A program made the position numbers and the translations under genes. DNA of 64,000 nucleotides. Source: Akkermansia muciniphila. GTDB lineage: Bacteria > Verrucomicrobiota > Verrucomicrobiia > Verrucomicrobiales > Akkermansiaceae. Positions 61,383 to 64,000 of this stretch are shown in pieces; the first letter of the stretch is position 1, and each line of letters opens with the position of its first letter. The stretch is from positions 2,232,001-2,296,000 of the forward strand of contig NZ_CP156688.1 in the NCBI RefSeq assembly GCF_040616545.1, given 5' to 3'. The notes below the pieces were generated by a model. That model did not search any database. It was not told where the DNA came from and saw only the letters and a list, made by a program, of their open reading frames with translations.

Positions 61383-62530
61383 GCGAAAACCGTATGGAGA
61401 CCTACTTCAACATCAGATACGAATTTGACCGTGAACGCGTTTTCCGGCGCATGGATGAAGTGCTCCGTTCCGGAGGCGCGGGGTACATCTGCGTGGCGGA
61501 CGGGCATGTGCTTTCCGAGGTGCAGCGCAACCGGGAATACAGGAATGTGCTGAACGGGGCGCTCCTGACCATATGCGACAGCGGCTGGGTGCCCGTCTAC
61601 CTGAAATGGCTGCTGCATGCGGACAGGCCCCAATACTGCGGCGCCCAGATTTTCAGCGACGCCATCGGCATGAAAAAATACAGAATGATGTTCCTGGGAG
61701 GAAACCGCGAGACGCTGGACGCCCTGCGCCGGACCCTGGAACGGGAAGACCCCCGCGTGAAGCACATGCCTTTTGAGGAATTGCCGTTCTGCTCCGTGGA
61801 TGAATTTGACTACGCGGCTATTGCCGGGCGCATTAATGAATACCTGCCGGACATCGTCTGGGTTTCCCTGGGCGCCCCCAAGCAGGAAATATTCATGAAC
61901 AGGCTGTGCCCCCATCTTCAGCGGGGAATTATGGTGGCCGTGGGCGCCGTCTTTAACTTCGCCTCCGGGCGGCATATCAGAAGGGCCCCCGCCTGGATGG
62001 TGGAGTGCCGGCTGGAATTTCTCCACCGCATTCTCAATGAACCCCGCAAGCAAATGAAACGCTGCTGGAAAATAATCTCTGTTCTGCCCTGGATCTTTAT
62101 CCGGGAGAAACAACGGCAGAAGGCGGCCAGGCCGGCTGCCGCCTCCGGAAGGGAAGAAAAGGCGCCCTCTCTTCCCTGCACGCTGGTTTCATGTTTCGGC
62201 CGGCTTCCCGGCAACATGGATGACCTGCTGGCTGCCTGGGGCAGGGAAGAAGGCAGGAAATTCATCATTGTCAGCGACGATGCGAGGTTCTGGAACCTGC
62301 CCGCCAACGCCAGCCTGGTGCCGATGGCTTTTTGCGAACTCCAGTCCCTGGCAAGGAAAAAACTGGGAAAACGGCATAAAATCAACGTCCCGGAAGACCT
62401 CCCGCCGCTTTTGCCGGAATATCCGGTTCTGTTTGAGGACTATGTGGAAGGGAGCCCGGAACTGGAAACAATGGCGCTGGAAAGGGAGGCCGGTTCCTCC
62501 CCTGCACCGGTTCCCGCCGCTCCATTTTAA
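61379..62530 (+). CDS. WecG/TagA/CpsF-family glycosyltransferase (GT26) with extra C-terminal domain
   Basis: Residues ~1-245 are GT26: GGAGYICVADGHVLSEV, ICDSGWVPVYLKWL, FLGGNRETLDALRRTLE, IVWVSLGAPKQEIFMNRL and VGAVFNFASGRHIRRAPAWM (landmarks). Such enzymes add ManNAc(A)- or glucosyl-type residues to lipid-linked intermediates. Family members are ~245 aa; this one has 383. The added ~130 residues after a basic Ala-rich linker (EKQRQKAARPAAA) contain TLVSCFGRLPGNMDDLL, FIIVSDDARFWNLP and LPPLLPEYPVLFEDYVEG, resembling part of a second transferase-like domain I cannot name with confidence. Confidence 0.85.
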   Translation: MSENRMETYFNIRYEFDRERVFRRMDEVLRSGGAGYICVADGHVLSEVQRNREYRNVLNGALLTICDSGWVPVYLKWLLHADRPQYCGAQIFSDAIGMKKYRMMFLGGNRETLDALRRTLEREDPRVKHMPFEELPFCSVDEFDYAAIAGRINEYLPDIVWVSLGAPKQEIFMNRLCPHLQRGIMVAVGAVFNFASGRHIRRAPAWMVECRLEFLHRILNEPRKQMKRCWKIISVLPWIFIREKQRQKAARPAAASGREEKAPSLPCTLVSCFGRLPGNMDDLLAAWGREEGRKFIIVSDDARFWNLPANASLVPMAFCELQSLARKKLGKRHKINVPEDLPPLLPEYPVLFEDYVEGSPELETMALEREAGSSPAPVPAAPF

Positions 62531-62580
62531 TATTTTTCCCCCTCCAGACAGCAACAACCCAACCTTCATACATTTCAACG

Positions 62581-63672
62581 ATGGCTACCAAAATATTCGT
62601 CTCCGGATTTTACGACATTATTCATGCCGGGCATATCCAGTTCTTCCGCGAAGCGCGTTCGCTGGGGGATTTCCTTATCGTCTCCTTCGCCTCCGAGCAG
62701 GTGCTCTGGAAGAGCAAGCGCAGAAAACCGTCCATTCCGGACGAACATAAAAAAGTGATTCTGGAAAGCCTGTGCATGGTGGACAAGGTGGTCTGCGGAG
62801 AAAATCCGGAACCGGGAATGGATTTTAAGCACGTTTTTCTGAAAGAACGGCCCGACATCCTGGCCGTTACGGAAGATGACTGTTACGGTGACCTTAAAAG
62901 GGAACTGTGCGCAAGGATTGGTGCGCGGTATGTAGTGCTCCCCAAGACGCCTCCCTGTTCCGAACAGATTTCCACCACCCAGCTGGTGAACCGAATCAAG
63001 GCCCCGCTCAGCGTGCCCCTGCGCGTGGATTTTGCGGGAGGCTGGCTGGACGTTCCCAGGCATGCGCGGCAGGGGGCGTACATTGTCAACTGCGCCATCA
63101 GTCCGTTTGTCTCCCTGGACCACTGGCCTTATGAACTCCGGGCCGGTCTGGGAGGCAGCGGAGCCTGGGCCATGCTGCAGGGCAGGGACCCCGTCCGGTC
63201 TGAACTGGCCCTGGGGGTTGGCTGGCAGGACCCGGCTGTGATTGCGGAAACGGGGCTGTGCGTCTGGCGTTCCGGCGCCGTTCCCGTATTGGACATCAAG
63301 AGCACCGGCGATTTTCTGGCTGGAAAAATGGCGATCTTCCACACCGGACACGACCATGATACGCCGGGAATGGCTGACGGGTGCAGGGACTACGCCCGCA
63401 TTGCCCAATCCTCCCTGATCGCCCGCGCCGGAGTGATGGAGCGCAGCGTTCATGAACTGGCCGCGGGAGTGGCGCTGTACCATAGCGTGCAGCTCCGGGA
63501 GGGGATGGCCCCCCTCCCGGTCATGGGGGATGAACTGGCGAAGAAATACCTGGGAGGCGGATTCGGCGGATACGCCCTGTACCTGTTCGATTCCCGGGAG
63601 GACAGGGACGGAGCGGTGCGGCTGCATGACGGCATGAGGGCCGTGGAACCGCATTGTAAAAGCCCGTTCTGA
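62581..63672 (+). CDS. Fusion: cytidylyltransferase-like nucleotidyltransferase + short GHMP-kinase-like domain
   Basis: Residues 1-~140 form a complete nucleotidyltransferase: SGFYDIIHAGHIQFF (GxFDxxHxGH family motif), TEDDCYGD and ISTTQLVNRI (ISTT). Residues ~145-363 resemble a GHMP sugar kinase: VPLRVDFAGGWLDVP, a Gly-rich loop GLGGSGAWA (189-197), GWQDPAV (QDP) and YLGGGFGGYALYLF (motif 3). The stretch between the first GHMP motif and the Gly-rich loop is only ~35 residues, much shorter than in HddA-like kinases. The architecture suggests one protein that phosphorylates and nucleotide-activates a sugar for the capsule, analogous to HldE but with a different kinase fold. Substrate unknown. 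Confidence 0.8.
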   Translation: MATKIFVSGFYDIIHAGHIQFFREARSLGDFLIVSFASEQVLWKSKRRKPSIPDEHKKVILESLCMVDKVVCGENPEPGMDFKHVFLKERPDILAVTEDDCYGDLKRELCARIGARYVVLPKTPPCSEQISTTQLVNRIKAPLSVPLRVDFAGGWLDVPRHARQGAYIVNCAISPFVSLDHWPYELRAGLGGSGAWAMLQGRDPVRSELALGVGWQDPAVIAETGLCVWRSGAVPVLDIKSTGDFLAGKMAIFHTGHDHDTPGMADGCRDYARIAQSSLIARAGVMERSVHELAAGVALYHSVQLREGMAPLPVMGDELAKKYLGGGFGGYALYLFDSREDRDGAVRLHDGMRAVEPHCKSPF

Positions 63673-63691
63673 TTCTTTTTTCGGAAAGAAA

Positions 63692-64000
63692 ATGTCCATG
63701 GTTGAAGAATGCAGTCTGGCCAGGGAACCGGAAAGGGCGCAGGCTTTCCGTCCGGCGCCCGTTCCCGGGGCGCCGCCGAGGGAATGCTGGCTTGACCTGG
63801 GCAGGGTGGTTGGCCTGTTCTTCATTGTCCTTTTTCATGCTGCCGGGAACGGTGTGGAATTCCCTCTCTTCTTCCAGCGGGTGCCTTTTCTGTTCATGGC
63901 GGCAGCCTACTTTGTGGGACGCAGGAAAATGTTCGACTGGCGCCATTCCCCGTGCAGGTACGTTCTATTTTATCTGGCGTGGAACGGCGCGGCTTTTTTG
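63692..64000 (+). CDS. Membrane acyltransferase, family 3 (OafA-like), partial
   Basis: The frame opens at ATG 63692 and runs off the window after 103 codons. After a ~35-residue polar N-terminus comes WLDLGRVVGLFFIVLFHAAGN, which matches the first helix of acyltransferase-3 proteins, including the expected FHA-type His. More hydrophobic segments follow (PFLFMAAAYFVG, YVLFYLAWNGAAFL). It would transfer acetyl or other acyl groups to a polysaccharide at the membrane. It is 19 bp after the previous gene. Confidence 0.75.
   Translation, partial: MSMVEECSLAREPERAQAFRPAPVPGAPPRECWLDLGRVVGLFFIVLFHAAGNGVEFPLFFQRVPFLFMAAAYFVGRRKMFDWRHSPCRYVLFYLAWNGAAFL

Noticed and set aside
1-64000. CRISPR arrays, insertion sequences and prophage genes
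   Set aside because: No regularly spaced repeats, transposase, integrase or phage structural genes were seen anywhere in the window.

Overview
The window is chromosomal DNA of a Verrucomicrobiota gut bacterium, almost certainly Akkermansia muciniphila or a close relative. Supporting evidence: a cobamide-salvage operon that contains CbiR, the cobamide-remodelling hydrolase characterised in A. muciniphila; a secreted GH35 galactosidase with a carbohydrate-binding tail; cydAB beside 2-oxoglutarate dehydrogenase genes; and GC-rich core genes mostly without strong Shine-Dalgarno sequences. No database search was possible, so all family calls rest on motifs and remembered family features.

Layout. 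(1) 1-3.5 kb is an AT-rich accessory stretch: the 3' end of an Rhs/YD-repeat gene with a variable C-terminal tip and likely immunity gene, then a promoterless orphan Rhs tip with a membrane-protein partner, ending near a tRNA-Leu(CAA). (2) 3.8-17.4 kb is a cobamide module. On the minus strand lie a CobD-CobQ fusion, cbiB, cobT, cobS, cbiR and cobU, followed by a cobalamin riboswitch that leads into a 1319-aa autotransporter. On the plus strand a second cobalamin riboswitch leads into a BtuB-like TonB receptor. No corrin-ring genes are seen, so salvage and remodelling is implied. (3) 17.5-26.7 kb holds a lone family-5 solute-binding protein, the GH35 galactosidase, a small outer-membrane barrel, an MTA/SAH deaminase, lpd, and a HEPN/MNT pair whose HEPN gene carries a premature stop. 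(4) 26.8-42.7 kb is mostly minus strand: sucAB, cydAB, a four-gene envelope-related operon (L,D-transpeptidase, LMW phosphatase, CHASE2-like protein, APH/AmgK-like kinase), trpB, a MarR regulator, ferritin and an RG-rich protein of unknown function. (5) 42.9-45.6 kb holds a RidA protein, tRNA-Leu(UAA), a SanA-like protein, a NUDIX hydrolase and an odd tRNA-Glu(CUC). (6) 46.1-64.0 kb is a co-directional exopolysaccharide/capsule locus running off the window end. It has an initiating sugar-phosphate transferase, Wza-like export lipoprotein, Wzc-like tyrosine kinase, flippase, polymerase, several glycosyltransferases, two hexapeptide acyltransferases, an alpha/beta-hydrolase-like protein, a GT26 with an extra domain, a nucleotidyltransferase-GHMP-kinase fusion and a membrane acyltransferase.

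How the parts fit. Vitamin B12 state probably sets both cobamide uptake (BtuB) and display of the autotransporter, because the two riboswitches share their core and place a similar small hairpin exactly 16 nt before each start codon. The cobamide operon then remodels imported cobamides. The most novel candidates are the B12-responsive autotransporter, the nucleotidyltransferase/mini-GHMP-kinase fusion, the phosphatase and L,D-transpeptidase genes separated by one in-frame TGA with a stranded signal-peptide core, and a pair of 15-bp mirror sites flanking the region just upstream of the capsule locus.
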